41,037 nucleotides of DNA from an uncultured Clostridia bacterium (lineage in GTDB: Bacteria > Bacillota > Clostridia > Lachnospirales > Anaerotignaceae). Location: NCBI GenBank assembly GCA_910587195.1, contig CAJUKL010000016.1:1-41037 (forward strand), written 5' to 3'. This document shows, piece by piece, positions 23,505 through 32,086 of this stretch. Every line of letters begins with the position of its first letter. Position 1 is the stretch's first letter. The notes below the pieces were generated by a model. That model saw only the letters and a list, made by a program, of their open reading frames with translations, was not told where the DNA came from and searched no databases. Made by a program: the position numbers and the translations under genes.

Positions 23505-24764
23505 TTATACACCAAGATAGGGTGCTGGACTGGTGTGTTTTCCATTTTTACGCACCTCAAAATGACAGTGTGGGCCTGTAGAGTTGCCAGTGCTGCCACA
23601 TTTTGCAATGACTTGTCCTTTTGAAACTTGGTCACCCACAGAAACATTCAATCTGGAATTATGACCATATAAAGTTACAAGCCCGCCCCCGTGATTTATC
23701 ATAACAGTATAGCCAAAACCGTTCACATATCCTGCTGTGATGACAGTACCACCTGCTGCTGCTGTAATATTGCTGCCTGTAGGTGCTGGAATATCATAAC
23801 CTGTATGGAACTCTGTTCCACTGCCAATCGGTCTGCTTCTGTTTCCATAGCCACTACTTATGTAAGAATGACCTGGTACAGGCCATGAAAACTGTCCGCC
23901 AGTATAGGTCACTTGTCCCATTGCTGCACCGCCGCCACTAGAACTACTTGTATTTGTTGTTGTTTTACTGCTGTTTTGTTTTGCTGCCGCCTGTGCTGCT
24001 GCTTTTCTTTTTGCTTCTTCGGCTGCTTTTTTTCTAGCTTCTTCTGCCTTTCGATTTGCTTCATTAATTAATCTTTCTACTTCTGCACTTGCCTGTTCCC
24101 AAGATGCCAATTCTTCTTCATATTTTTTTGCATCTTGGCGATACTGTTCAGAAACCTTTTGTTTTTCTGCCAATTTTTGTTCTAATTCTTGACTTTTTTG
24201 TTTTTGCTGTTCTACTAAAACCGCAATTTCATCACGTTCTATTGTAATTTCTTTTTCCTTTACTTCAATAATACTCTGATTTCTTTTTAATTCTTCCAGT
24301 GTATTTTTATCATAGTCCATAATTTGATGGATATATTCCGAACGGCTCAATAAATCCGTAATACTGTCCGCCTGCATAATTGCTTTTAAATAGCCAACAG
24401 AACCATTTTCATGGATAAACTTTACCCTTTGGCGGAAAGTAGCCATTTGACTTTCTTTTTTTTGGGTTGCTTCTGCTAAATCCCTCTGCGCTTGTTCCAA
24501 ATTTTGTTGTGTTTCTGCTAATCTGTTATTAACTCTTTCCAATTCATCTTGTGCTTCTGCCACACTTTTATCCAGTTGAGAAATTTCTTCTGTAATTGTT
24601 TTTTGTTTTTGTTGTGTCTGTTGTAAAGCATTTTGTGCATTTTTTTTATTTTGTTGATATTGATTTTTTTCTTGTTGCAGTTGCTGTACTGTTTTTGCTC
24701 CAAATGCCTGATAAGGCTGCAAAAGAGAACAAACCAGCAAACAACTCATCATTATTTTTTTCAT
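23505..24764 (-). CDS. envC: EnvC-like murein hydrolase / activator, M23 (LytM) domain
   Basis: 419 residues: signal peptide (about 1-22, cleavage near AFGA), long coiled coil rich in Q, E and K (about 25-260), a Ser/Thr/Gly linker, then an M23 domain (about 300-415). The zinc ligands are intact: HTGYD gives H320 and D324, GPHCH gives H399 and H401, with H368 in YGHN. So unlike the degenerate LytM domain of E. coli EnvC, this one may be an active endopeptidase. The coiled coil is the expected contact for FtsX. Gene order ftsE-ftsX-envC supports activation by FtsEX at the septum. ftsX ends 18 nt before its ATG. Confidence 0.92.
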   Translation of the reverse strand: MKKIMMSCLLVCSLLQPYQAFGAKTVQQLQQEKNQYQQNKKNAQNALQQTQQKQKTITEEISQLDKSVAEAQDELERVNNRLAETQQNLEQAQRDLAEATQKKESQMATFRQRVKFIHENGSVGYLKAIMQADSITDLLSRSEYIHQIMDYDKNTLEELKRNQSIIEVKEKEITIERDEIAVLVEQQKQKSQELEQKLAEKQKVSEQYRQDAKKYEEELASWEQASAEVERLINEANRKAEEARKKAAEEAKRKAAAQAAAKQNSSKTTTNTSSSSGGGAAMGQVTYTGGQFSWPVPGHSYISSGYGNRSRPIGSGTEFHTGYDIPAPTGSNITAAAGGTVITAGYVNGFGYTVMINHGGGLVTLYGHNSRLNVSVGDQVSKGQVIAKCGSTGNSTGPHCHFEVRKNGKHTSPAPYLGV

Positions 24765-24782
24765 AAAAGATGCCTTCCTTTT

Positions 24783-25703
24783 TTATACCTTCAAATGTTT
24801 TCTAATTGACGTAACACTACCTATCACACCTAATAAAATACCAAACGTCATGGAGAATGGTAATAATATGGAAAAAATTTCACTGCTATCCCGAAATGTC
24901 ACCATATTTTTAATGACTGGGAAAAAATCATAAATCATACTAATGGATTTTGCATAAGCAGGCCATGCAATCAACATTGGTATCAAAGCACCCAATAAAC
25001 CAATTAACACTCCTTCAATAATAAACGGCCAGCGGATAAACCAGTCTGTTGCCCCCACATATTTCATAATATTAATTTCTGTTTTTCTAGTAAATACAGA
25101 AATCTTAATGGTGTTTACAATAATCACAACAGAGATAATCACCAAAATTGCAATCACCACAATTCCAATTACTGTAATTAAAGTATTAATTTTAATCAAC
25201 ACCTCTGTTTCAGAATGAGCGTCTTTAATATTTTCTAGTCCGCCACTCTGTTGAATCAAATGCAACCCTTGTAAAACAAAATCTTGATTTTTAATATCAT
25301 CAATGGAAATGTTAAAAGAATTGGAAAGGGGATTATTTTCGCCTTCCAAACCTGCTAAAATATCATCTGCATCTAATTCTTTTTTTAAATCTTCTAATGC
25401 AGCATCAGGAGAAACAAATTCTACTTCTGTGACATGTTCAATGGCTTCAATTTGTTTTTTGATATTTTCCACTTGTTCTGCCGTTACACCATTTGGCATA
25501 AATGCTGCAATGCCAATATCATCTTCTAATTGCGCCAGCATATATTGCAAATTACTTACCATGCAATAAGAAAAAGACATAATTAAGATACAAGCAGCAA
25601 CTGTTGCCATAGAAGCAATCGTCATCAGTCTATTTTTTAATAAGCCCGAAAAACTTTCTTTAAAATAGTATCTAATTGAACTCGGTTTCATCTCCATAAC
25701 CAC
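24783..25703 (-). CDS. ftsX: cell division protein FtsX
   Basis: Membrane partner of FtsE; four helices with a large extracellular loop. 300-odd residues: cytoplasmic N-terminus, TM1 (about 25-47), extracellular loop (about 50-170), then TM2-TM4. ISIVFTRKTEINIMKYVGATD-type sequence after TM2 (here ISVFTRKTEINIMKYVGATDWFIRWPF) is the FtsX signature. Overlaps the end of ftsE, so translation is coupled. Three in-frame starts exist: GTG 25703, ATG 25697 and ATG 25691; the last, 8 nt from GGTGG in the ftsE tail, fits best (product begins MKPSSIRYYFKE). Confidence 0.95.
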   Translation of the reverse strand: MVMEMKPSSIRYYFKESFSGLLKNRLMTIASMATVAACILIMSFSYCMVSNLQYMLAQLEDDIGIAAFMPNGVTAEQVENIKKQIEAIEHVTEVEFVSPDAALEDLKKELDADDILAGLEGENNPLSNSFNISIDDIKNQDFVLQGLHLIQQSGGLENIKDAHSETEVLIKINTLITVIGIVVIAILVIISVVIIVNTIKISVFTRKTEINIMKYVGATDWFIRWPFIIEGVLIGLLGALIPMLIAWPAYAKSISMIYDFFPVIKNMVTFRDSSEIFSILLPFSMTFGILLGVIGSVTSIRKHLKV

Positions 25704-26367
25704 CTTTTTGAATATCTCGAATCACTTGCCCTCGTCTTAACGTGACAACTCTTTTTTGCATCATATCCACAATATCTTTTGCATGGGTTGCCATAACTAC
25801 CGTTGTACCTCGTTTATTAATGTCATCTAACAAATCCATAATATCCCAAGCGGTACCGGGGTCTAAATTTCCTGTTGGTTCATCACAAATTAAAATGGGT
25901 GGATTATTTACAATCGCTCTTGCTAGAGCTGTTCTTTGCTGTTCTCCGCCAGAAAGCTGGCTTGGATAGCTTCTTGACTTTTTTGCTAATCCAACAAGAG
26001 AAAGTACCGCTGGAACATTTCGTCTAATTTGTTTGGAAGATGCCTCAATCACCTGCATTGCAAATGCAACATTTTCATATACTGTTTTGTTTGGCAACAA
26101 ACGGAAATCTTGAAAAACAACACCAAGATTTCTTCTCAAATAAGGGATTTTTTCCCTTGGCAAATCGTTTGTTACGGTATTATTGATGGTAATTTTTCCT
26201 TCTGTTGGGTCTAATTCCTTTAAAAGCAATTTAATCAAAGTAGACTTGCCAGACCCACTCGAACCAACAAAAAACACAAATTCACCTTTTTCAATATGGA
26301 TGGAAATATCTTTGACTCCTGCGGAACCATTTGGATATACTTTTGATACGTGTTCTATATTTATCAA
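25672..26367 (-). CDS. ftsE: cell division ATP-binding protein FtsE
   Basis: ATPase driving the FtsX conformational cycle that activates peptidoglycan hydrolases. 231 residues from the TTG start at 26367 (MINIEHVSKVYPNG), the size expected for FtsE. The SD AGAGAGGAAG lies 7 nt away, and the longer frame to 26397 adds ten residues without support. Walker A GSSGSGKS (35-42), Q-loop VFQDFRLLP, signature LSGGEQQR, Walker B ILICDEPTGNLDP and H-loop ATHAKDIVD are intact. First gene of the cluster ftsE-ftsX-envC-ctpA. Confidence 0.96.
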   Translation of the reverse strand: MINIEHVSKVYPNGSAGVKDISIHIEKGEFVFFVGSSGSGKSTLIKLLLKELDPTEGKITINNTVTNDLPREKIPYLRRNLGVVFQDFRLLPNKTVYENVAFAMQVIEASSKQIRRNVPAVLSLVGLAKKSRSYPSQLSGGEQQRTALARAIVNNPPILICDEPTGNLDPGTAWDIMDLLDDINKRGTTVVMATHAKDIVDMMQKRVVTLRRGQVIRDIQKGGYGDETEFN

Positions 26368-26426
26368 AAAAATCTTCCTCTCTTGTTTCTTGGGCAAAAT
26401 AAACTGACTTTATTTCTTGCTTAAAA

Positions 26427-26455
26427 ATTATAGCATAGACAAAGGGTAGGTGCAA
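26427..26455 (-). promoter_or_regulatory. promoter of ftsE-ftsX-envC-ctpA
   Basis: Minus strand TTGCAC (26450-26455), a 17-nt spacer, then TATAAT (26427-26432). The start would be about 55 nt before the ftsE TTG. The -35 lies in the loop of a hairpin that ends the preceding gene. Confidence 0.7.
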
Positions 26456-26466
26456 TCCCCTACCCC
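26443..26466 (-). terminator. hairpin terminator after the cdaR-like gene
   Basis: Minus strand GGGGTAGG-GGATTGCA-CCTACCC followed by TTTGTCT. The U-run is short, and it overlaps the ftsE promoter, so read-through into ftsE is likely. Confidence 0.5.
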
Positions 26467-26535
26467 CATGTATTTTATAAAATTTTTTTGGTTAAATTGC
26501 TCAAAAACAAAATTTTAAACACGAAAAAATAAAGA

Positions 26536-27627
26536 TTAATAGGACATTTTGTCCATATAAAGCATATATTTGCTTACCATCAGTGTAATTTTAAATATAA
26601 TTGCGTCATCAAAATTACGTAAATCCAGCCCCGTCATTTTTTGTAATTTATCTAAACGATAAACCAATGTGTTTCTATGGATATAAAGTTGCCTTGAAGT
26701 TTCAGAAACATTCAAATTATTTTCAAAAAATTTATTTACCGTTGCCAATGTTTCATCATCAAAATCATCAATGGTCAAACCGTGTAACACTTCTTTAATA
26801 AACATTCTGCACAATGGCAATGGCAGTTGATAAATCAAGCGTCCAATTCCCAATCTTTCATAATTGACAATATGTTTTTCTGTTTCAAAAATTTTTCCTA
26901 CTTCCAAAGCCATTTTTGCTTCTTTATAAGAACGAGAAACATCTTTTAAATCGCTCACCACTGTACCAATGGAAATAAACACCTTGCTATTCATTTCCAA
27001 GTTAAGCATATCTGCAATGGTTTTTGCTATTTTTTCGATGTCCTCCATGTTTTCTTTTTCTCTTAATTCCTTGACCAAAATAATACTTTTTTCATCTACT
27101 GCTGTAACAAAATCCTTTGTTTTTGCTGGAAAAATACTCCTAACAATTTCCACAACATTCATTTCCTTGTCAATATTTGTTTCAATCAAATAAACAATCC
27201 GACGAATATTGTTTTCAATATGAAGTTTTTTTGCACGGCTATAAATATCCACCAAAAGCAAATTATCTAAAAGCAGATTTTTAATAAAATTATCCTTATC
27301 ATATCTTTCTTTGTATGCCACCAATAAGCTTTGTATTTGAAAAGCAGCTATTTTTCCAATTTTATAGCCTTCTTCATCTTCTCCTTTTACTTGAATCACA
27401 TATTCTGGTACGCCATTATCATAAATTTTAAAATATTGATACCCCAATATCAACTGGCTTTCCGCCTGAGAAACCACAAAATTTTCTACTGTTTCAATCT
27501 GTCTGCCAATCATATTTTCTTCTGTTGTTGCAATGACCTTGCCTTCTTTTTCTACAACACTCAGTTCTTTTCTTGTAATGTTTTTTAACCCGTCAATGGT
27601 ATTCTGCAAAATCTGATTTGAAATCAT
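26536..27627 (-). CDS. CdaR family transcriptional regulator (PucR-type HTH)
   Basis: Regulator of the sugar-diacid/CdaR group. 363 residues from ATG 27627, which has GAGG 8 nt upstream; the GTG at 27636 is less well placed. N-terminal putative sugar-diacid recognition domain (about 1-130, ISNQILQNTIDGLKNIT...), GGDEF-like middle (about 150-280) and C-terminal PucR HTH (about 310-358: NNLNVSETSRQLYIHRNTLVYRLDKLQKMTGLDLRNFDDA). No sugar-acid genes are near, so the target is unknown. It lies immediately upstream of ftsE with a weak terminator between them. Confidence 0.88.
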   Translation of the reverse strand: MISNQILQNTIDGLKNITRKELSVVEKEGKVIATTEENMIGRQIETVENFVVSQAESQLILGYQYFKIYDNGVPEYVIQVKGEDEEGYKIGKIAAFQIQSLLVAYKERYDKDNFIKNLLLDNLLLVDIYSRAKKLHIENNIRRIVYLIETNIDKEMNVVEIVRSIFPAKTKDFVTAVDEKSIILVKELREKENMEDIEKIAKTIADMLNLEMNSKVFISIGTVVSDLKDVSRSYKEAKMALEVGKIFETEKHIVNYERLGIGRLIYQLPLPLCRMFIKEVLHGLTIDDFDDETLATVNKFFENNLNVSETSRQLYIHRNTLVYRLDKLQKMTGLDLRNFDDAIIFKITLMVSKYMLYMDKMSY

Positions 27628-28387
27628 TATCCTCACCTCGAAAATTATATGTGTTCTGTCTTTTTCCTCTTGTTTTTGTTTATGAAACGTACGCCGAATC
27701 CTAATAATACGAGTCTCTTTTGTTCATTTCATTCAATAACAAAAATAGTATTCTATTTCTATTTTATACTAAAACACCAAAAAAAGAAAGAGAAATTTAA
27801 AAAAAACATACAATTTTTATATTCCACAATCATTACTTCAAAAGTTTTTCTTTTATGTCTAGTTTTATATCAATAGGAGTATAAAACAATGAAAATAATA
27901 TTTTTTTTAACAAAAAAAACAGTATTTTTTGTAAAATTCTGAGAAAGTTTCTATTTTTTATGGATTTATACTAATTTTTATTTCTAAATTTAAGAAATGA
28001 TTTTTATAAAATAATAACAAAATATTTTTTTTGGTTTTTATTTTTCTGTTCATGTCTAACAATATTTTTTATTTTTTGGTTTTATTTTTCATTCCTTATT
28101 TTTATGCCTATTATTGTTATTAGCACTTTGTTTGTTTTGTTCTATTTTTTTATTTTCTATTTTTCTATTGTTTAAGATTTTTATATTTGATTTTTATTTT
28201 TCCATCATTTTTGCTGAAACTTTTTTATAAAAATTGTAATTTTATTTTTTTATTTTGGAATAAATAGGATTGTAATTTTATTTTACAGGAATTATTATAA
28301 AAATAATCTTTTTATTTTTGTTATTTTTTTATTTTATCCATCATAACGCACAATAACAAAAAAAAGTAATCTATTGTATATTTTAAC
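27628..28387. other. 760-bp extremely AT-rich intergenic stretch
   Basis: Long strings of TTTTTATTTTT-like sequence with scarcely any G or C (especially about 27880-28370), no ORF with an SD, no tRNA and none of the palindromic modules. The first about 200 bp should hold the cdaR-like gene's promoter, which I could not pin down. Function of the rest not seen: possibly decayed DNA, a replication or nucleoid-binding site, or both. Confidence 0.5.
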
Positions 28388-28425
28388 AAAAATAGCGTTA
28401 CTACCAAAATAATAACGCTATTTTT
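28388..28425. terminator. bidirectional intrinsic terminator
   Basis: AAAAATAGCGTTA, loop, TAACGCTATTTTT (28388-28400 with 28413-28425); directly past the stop of the 103-residue hypothetical gene. Confidence 0.85.
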
Positions 28426-28431
28426 ATTTTG

Positions 28432-28743
28432 TTACCAAGTTTTTTCCATTTCCTCCATCTTTTTAAAACAGAGTTGAAAGGTTTTTCTTTTTTGTTCGAT
28501 TGCCATTTTTTCCTGTGGTGTTGCATTGTTATCATTTTCTGCCATCGCTGTTAAATCCAAAGAGCGTTTTAACCATTTTTTATAGGTTTCCCAACTATCT
28601 TTTCCATCATTTACAATCATAACATTTTGAAAACCCTTTCGATTCATTTCTTGGGCTATCAATTCTGCTTCTTCCATAGATTTTGCATCTTGATAAACAC
28701 CATTTCCATTTTTGTTTAAATATCTTATTTCTATCACATTCAT
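28432..28743 (-). CDS. small hypothetical protein, soluble
   Basis: 103 residues, charged, no signal or membrane segment. The first about 55 residues alternate strand and helix (EIRYLNKNGNGVYQDAKSMEEAELIAQEM, then GFQNVMIVNDG). The second half is helical (EKMAIEQKRKTFQLCFKKMEEMEKTW). The strong AGGAGG is only 2 nt from ATG 28743 but 8 nt from GTG 28737, so the product may start MIEIRYLN. It has its own terminator. I do not recognise the family. Confidence 0.65.
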   Translation of the reverse strand: MNVIEIRYLNKNGNGVYQDAKSMEEAELIAQEMNRKGFQNVMIVNDGKDSWETYKKWLKRSLDLTAMAENDNNATPQEKMAIEQKRKTFQLCFKKMEEMEKTW

Positions 28744-28802
28744 TTCCTCCTTTCGTTTCCTTCCTTTTTATGATAGTCAATTCATCTCAAAATTGCAATA
28801 TG

Positions 28803-29059
28803 TAGGGTAATCGCATAAAAATTTTTTTACAAAAATTATATAAAAAAATTTAGAATCTGTTGCGTTTGCAAAAAGAAAAGTTTAGGGTCAAGCCCTTTTT
28901 AAAGGGCTTGCGAGAGTTTGAGAGTAGAGCTCTCAAGGTCTTTACACTTGCAAGCGTGTTTGTGAAAAAAGTTCCTCCAGAAGCTTCCGACTTTCATCAA
29001 GTCCATAATAAACCAACTCTTACAAAAGTTATACAATATTTTTTTATGCGGTTGCCCTA
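28803..29059. mobile_element. MITE-like palindromic element with TIRs and target duplication, copy 8
   Basis: Left end TAGGGTAATCGCATAAAAA; the right end reads TAGGGCAACCGCATAAAAA on the other strand (17 of 19 match). The flanks are TGCAATATG (28794-28802) and TGCAATACG (29060-29068), a 9-bp direct repeat with one difference, as left by transposition. Inside: AAGCCCTTT/AAAGGGCTT, TTGAGAG-TAGAG-CTCTCAA and CACTTGCAAGCGTG. 257 bp, no ORF, so it would need a transposase acting in trans. Confidence 0.75.
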
Positions 29060-29077
29060 TGCAATACGCAAAAGCTA

Positions 29078-29106
29078 TTGCTTTTTTCTATTTGTTATTG
29101 TATGAT
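29078..29106 (+). promoter_or_regulatory. promoter of the DMT transporter gene
   Basis: TTGCTT (29078-29083), a 17-nt spacer, then TATGAT (29101-29106), 30 nt before the ATG. It lies just outside the right end of the MITE-like element. Confidence 0.65.
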
Positions 29107-29135
29107 AGGCAAAATATAGATAGGGGAATGATATT

Positions 29136-30038
29136 ATGAAATTAAAAGGAATTATATTTACTATTATATCTGCTACATTGTTTGGTTGTGCGCCAGCCAT
29201 TGTACAAAAAATATATTCCTATGGCGCAACACCAGAAACAACAACTTTTTTCCGTAATTTTTTTGCAATTCCTATTACATTAGGTATTCTTTTTTTGCAA
29301 AAAACACGGATTTATGCTACAAAAAAGCAGCTTTTTTCCGTTGCTATGATTTCTTGCTTTGGTCTAGCCTGTGCCACACTAACACTCATTTCTGCTTATC
29401 CCTTTATTGGCACAAGTATGGCAACAACCCTGCACTTTTTATACCCTGTTTTTGTAGCACTCATTTGTTTTTTTTGTTTTAAAGAAAAATTAGGAAAATT
29501 TAAAATCTTTGCCTTAATTTTAGCAATTATCGGTATTCTGTTTTTTTTCCAAAAGGGCAAAAACAGCAACAACATATCCCTTGGTATTTTTTTAAGTGTG
29601 GTATCTGGTCTGGCAAATGCCTATTATATGGTTGGTTTAGACAAATTTAATATTAGAGAAATACCCTCTATGGTACTCACCTTTTTTATTTCTTCTTTTG
29701 CTTCCATAGGTTTATTACTTTTTGGACTTTGTACCAATCGGATTCATTTTAATTTACCTTATCAAGCCTATTTTTTTATGTTTTTAAATAGTATTCTGAT
29801 TGCTTTTGTCGCCATTTCTCTGCTTCAAATGGGCATCAAATATCTAAATGCAACTATGGCTGCTATGTTGAGTCTTTTTGAACCTGTGACAAGTAATCTA
29901 ATTGGAATTTGTTTTATGGGAGAAGAAATGACCATAAAAAAATTGATAGGAAGTATCATTATATTAACTTCTGCTATGATAATTATATTGTTAGATAATC
30001 AGCCTGCACAAGTAAAAAAAGTAGAAAAGAAATCCTAA
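29136..30038 (+). CDS. EamA/DMT family transporter
   Basis: 300 residues, ten membrane helices in two EamA repeats (about 5-135 and 150-288). Marks include the N-terminal FGCAPAIVQKIYSYGATPETTTFFRN, CATLTLISAYPFIGTSMATTLHFLYPVFVALI at the end of the first repeat, and NATMAAMLSLFEPVTSNLIGICFMGE in the second. Metabolite exporter of unknown substrate. AGGGGA SD and a promoter 30 nt upstream. Monocistronic, with a terminator directly downstream. Confidence 0.9.
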   Translation: MKLKGIIFTIISATLFGCAPAIVQKIYSYGATPETTTFFRNFFAIPITLGILFLQKTRIYATKKQLFSVAMISCFGLACATLTLISAYPFIGTSMATTLHFLYPVFVALICFFCFKEKLGKFKIFALILAIIGILFFFQKGKNSNNISLGIFLSVVSGLANAYYMVGLDKFNIREIPSMVLTFFISSFASIGLLLFGLCTNRIHFNLPYQAYFFMFLNSILIAFVAISLLQMGIKYLNATMAAMLSLFEPVTSNLIGICFMGEEMTIKKLIGSIIILTSAMIIILLDNQPAQVKKVEKKS

Positions 30039-30041
30039 ATT

Positions 30042-30070
30042 AAAAAAAACCCCACTTCTAAAAGTGGGGT
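30042..30070 (-). terminator. terminator shared by the DMT and DUF4241 units
   Basis: ACCCCACTT-CTAA-AAGTGGGGT (30049-30070). On the minus strand it is followed by TTTTTTT, so it stops the DUF4241 transcript well; it should also act on the DMT gene. Confidence 0.8.
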
Positions 30071-30075
30071 CAATA

Positions 30076-30135
30076 AAAATCAAAGCCTTGGGAACTTTGT
30101 TCCCAAAACCTTACAAGCTTTTTCTTTTGCAAACA
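30076..30135. repeat. palindromic element fragment
   Basis: CCTTGGGAAC-TTT-GTTCCCAA, then ACCTTACAAGCTTTTTC and TTTGCAAACAGAA: the reverse complement of the central part of copy 1, cut off in the AAGCTT palindrome. Confidence 0.7.
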
Positions 30136-30145
30136 GAAATTTCTT

Positions 30146-30886
30146 TTATTCTTTCTCATCATCTTCGCCAAAAATCTGCACAATATCAATAAAATGAATT
30201 ACTAATTGACAAATTTCCCCATTTTTATCAAAACCCCAGTAAACAGGATAATAACCATCTCCAAAGCCAGAAGTAAAAATAGGAATATGATAGTCTGTAT
30301 CAGGTATTTTCCAATTTAACCAATCTCCAAAATCCCGCTGAAATTTTGGAAACATTTTATAACTTTCTTTCAACAAAGGAGCAAAATAATCTTCCGCTTT
30401 GTTGGCATTAGGGTGTTCTTTTTCCCATTTTTCTAACCAGTTGCAATAAGCTAAGTGTACTTTTTTATCAAGAATACAAGCCATTCCACACTCCACTCCA
30501 AAACCAAAAAATGTAGTTGCCTGTTCCAAAACTTCTTCTGTCAATGCTTGATAAAAATACATGGGGCGATTGTCCGAAAAACGCAAGCGTACAGCCGCAT
30601 AGCGTGCACATTCATAAATTTCTTCTGGTTTTACCACACATACTTCTGCATGATAAGTACCACTAGGTACGGTTAAAAGAGAAAAAGAGGAGAATTCTTT
30701 TATAAAAGAAGTAAATGGGTCACATACAAGTATTTTTCCACTTGGCAAGTCACATGCTCCAATGTCCATTACTTCTAGCTTTCTTCCTGCAATTTCTGAC
30801 GATTCAAAATAAGCGTTTAAATCCACAGGACAAGCTATTTTTTCTTTCTGTTTTTCTAACTGTTCCAACCATTCTTTTGTTGACAT
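30146..30886 (-). CDS. DUF4241 domain-containing protein
   Basis: 246 residues from ATG 30886, whose SD AGGGGGA is 8 nt upstream; the frame is open to 31027 but that part overlaps the isocitrate dehydrogenase gene. No signal or membrane segment. DUF4241 blocks are visible: DIGACDLPSGKILVCDPF (about 37-55), VPSGTYHAEVCVV, AAVRLRFSDNRPMYFYQAL, FGFGVECGMACILD and FTSGFGDGYYPVYWGFDKNGEICQLVIHFID at the C-terminus. Function unknown. It lies 38 nt after the isocitrate dehydrogenase gene on the same strand and may be read through from it. Confidence 0.85.
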   Translation of the reverse strand: MSTKEWLEQLEKQKEKIACPVDLNAYFESSEIAGRKLEVMDIGACDLPSGKILVCDPFTSFIKEFSSFSLLTVPSGTYHAEVCVVKPEEIYECARYAAVRLRFSDNRPMYFYQALTEEVLEQATTFFGFGVECGMACILDKKVHLAYCNWLEKWEKEHPNANKAEDYFAPLLKESYKMFPKFQRDFGDWLNWKIPDTDYHIPIFTSGFGDGYYPVYWGFDKNGEICQLVIHFIDIVQIFGEDDEKE

Positions 30887-30924
30887 TATAAGAATCCCCC
30901 TATAAATTTCAAGTGAAAATGCAA

Positions 30925-32085
30925 TTATAATTTTTCGATTGTTTCCATAATATAATCTGCAACTTCCGCAGAAGTAGCACCATTGGAACGACCTGTTGTA
31001 TAGATTTTTCTTTCTGTTTGGGTACAAATATCCAGAGCTTTTTCTAATTTATCCGCTTCTGCTTGAAAACCAATATGAGATAACAACATAACAACAGCAC
31101 GAATCACGCTGCAAGGGTCTGCATAAATATCTCTACCTTCTGCCACCATTCTTGGAGCAGAACCATGAATTGCTTCAAACATTGCATATTTTTTACCAAT
31201 ATTTGCACTTCCTGCTGTACCTACACCGCCCTGAAATTCTGCTGCTTCATCTGTAATAATATCCCCATAAAGGTTTGGCAGCACTACAACTTGGAATTGT
31301 TGACGACGTTTTTCATCTACTAATTTTGCTGTCATAATGTCTACATACCAATCGTCCACTTGAATATTAGGATATTCTTTTGCAATTTTGTAAAAGACTT
31401 CTAAAAATTTACCATCTGTTGCTTTGATAATATTTGCTTTTGTAACAGCTGTAACTTTTGTTTTTTGATTCTTTTTTGCATATTCAAAAGCTGCCCGGAT
31501 AATTCTTTCTGTGCCATCTTGTGTTGCTACAGTAAAGTCAATGTTAATGTCCTCATTTACAGCAAAGCCTTTACTGCCCAGAGTATAAGCACCTTCTGTA
31601 TTTTCTCTGTAAAATACCCAATCAATGCCCTGTTCTGGCACTTTTACCGGTCTAACATTTGCAAACAAATCTAATTCTTTTCTCATTGCCACATTTGCAC
31701 TTTCAATATTAGGCCATGGGTCACCGGCTCTTGGCGTTGTAGTAGGGCCCTTTAAAATAACATCACATTGTTTTAATTCTTCTACTACATTATCTGGAAT
31801 TGCTTTCATGGCTTCCACTCTTTTTTCTATGGTCAAATCATTTATCATTTTAAAAACAACTTTTCCACTTGCAACGGCATCTTTTAACAAAAATTCCATA
31901 ATTCTTTTTGCTTGCGCTGTAATTGCAGGACCAATTCCATCGCCGCCTGCAATGCCGATAACAATTTGTTGTTTTGCCTGATAATCTACAAAATCCTTTT
32001 GTTGTTTCATTTTTTCCACTCTTGCCATTTGTTCCTCTAAGAGTTGTCCAAACCGTTCTTTTGCCTTTTCAATTTGTTGATTCAT
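30925..32085 (-). CDS. isocitrate dehydrogenase (isocitrate/isopropylmalate dehydrogenase family)
   Basis: Oxidative decarboxylation of isocitrate to 2-oxoglutarate. 386 residues from ATG 32085; the AAGGAGG SD lies in the end of the gene upstream, with 1 nt between the genes. GIAGGDGIGPAI near residues 43-55, the substrate loop ESANVAMRKELDLFANVRPVK, FYRENTEGAYT, TKANIIKATDG and DEAAEFQGGVGTAGSANIGKKYAMFEAIHGSAPRMV show the family. The extended N-terminal helix and the partner gene point to isocitrate rather than isopropylmalate. Coenzyme preference cannot be fixed by eye. With Re-citrate synthase it supplies 2-oxoglutarate for GdhA. Confidence 0.9.
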   Translation of the reverse strand: MNQQIEKAKERFGQLLEEQMARVEKMKQQKDFVDYQAKQQIVIGIAGGDGIGPAITAQAKRIMEFLLKDAVASGKVVFKMINDLTIEKRVEAMKAIPDNVVEELKQCDVILKGPTTTPRAGDPWPNIESANVAMRKELDLFANVRPVKVPEQGIDWVFYRENTEGAYTLGSKGFAVNEDINIDFTVATQDGTERIIRAAFEYAKKNQKTKVTAVTKANIIKATDGKFLEVFYKIAKEYPNIQVDDWYVDIMTAKLVDEKRRQQFQVVVLPNLYGDIITDEAAEFQGGVGTAGSANIGKKYAMFEAIHGSAPRMVAEGRDIYADPCSVIRAVVMLLSHIGFQAEADKLEKALDICTQTERKIYTTGRSNGATSAEVADYIMETIEKL

Positions 32086-32086
32086 G

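Noticed and set aside
30887..31027. Upstream extension of the DUF4241 gene
   Set aside because: It overlaps the end of the isocitrate dehydrogenase gene and lacks the SD that precedes ATG 30886.
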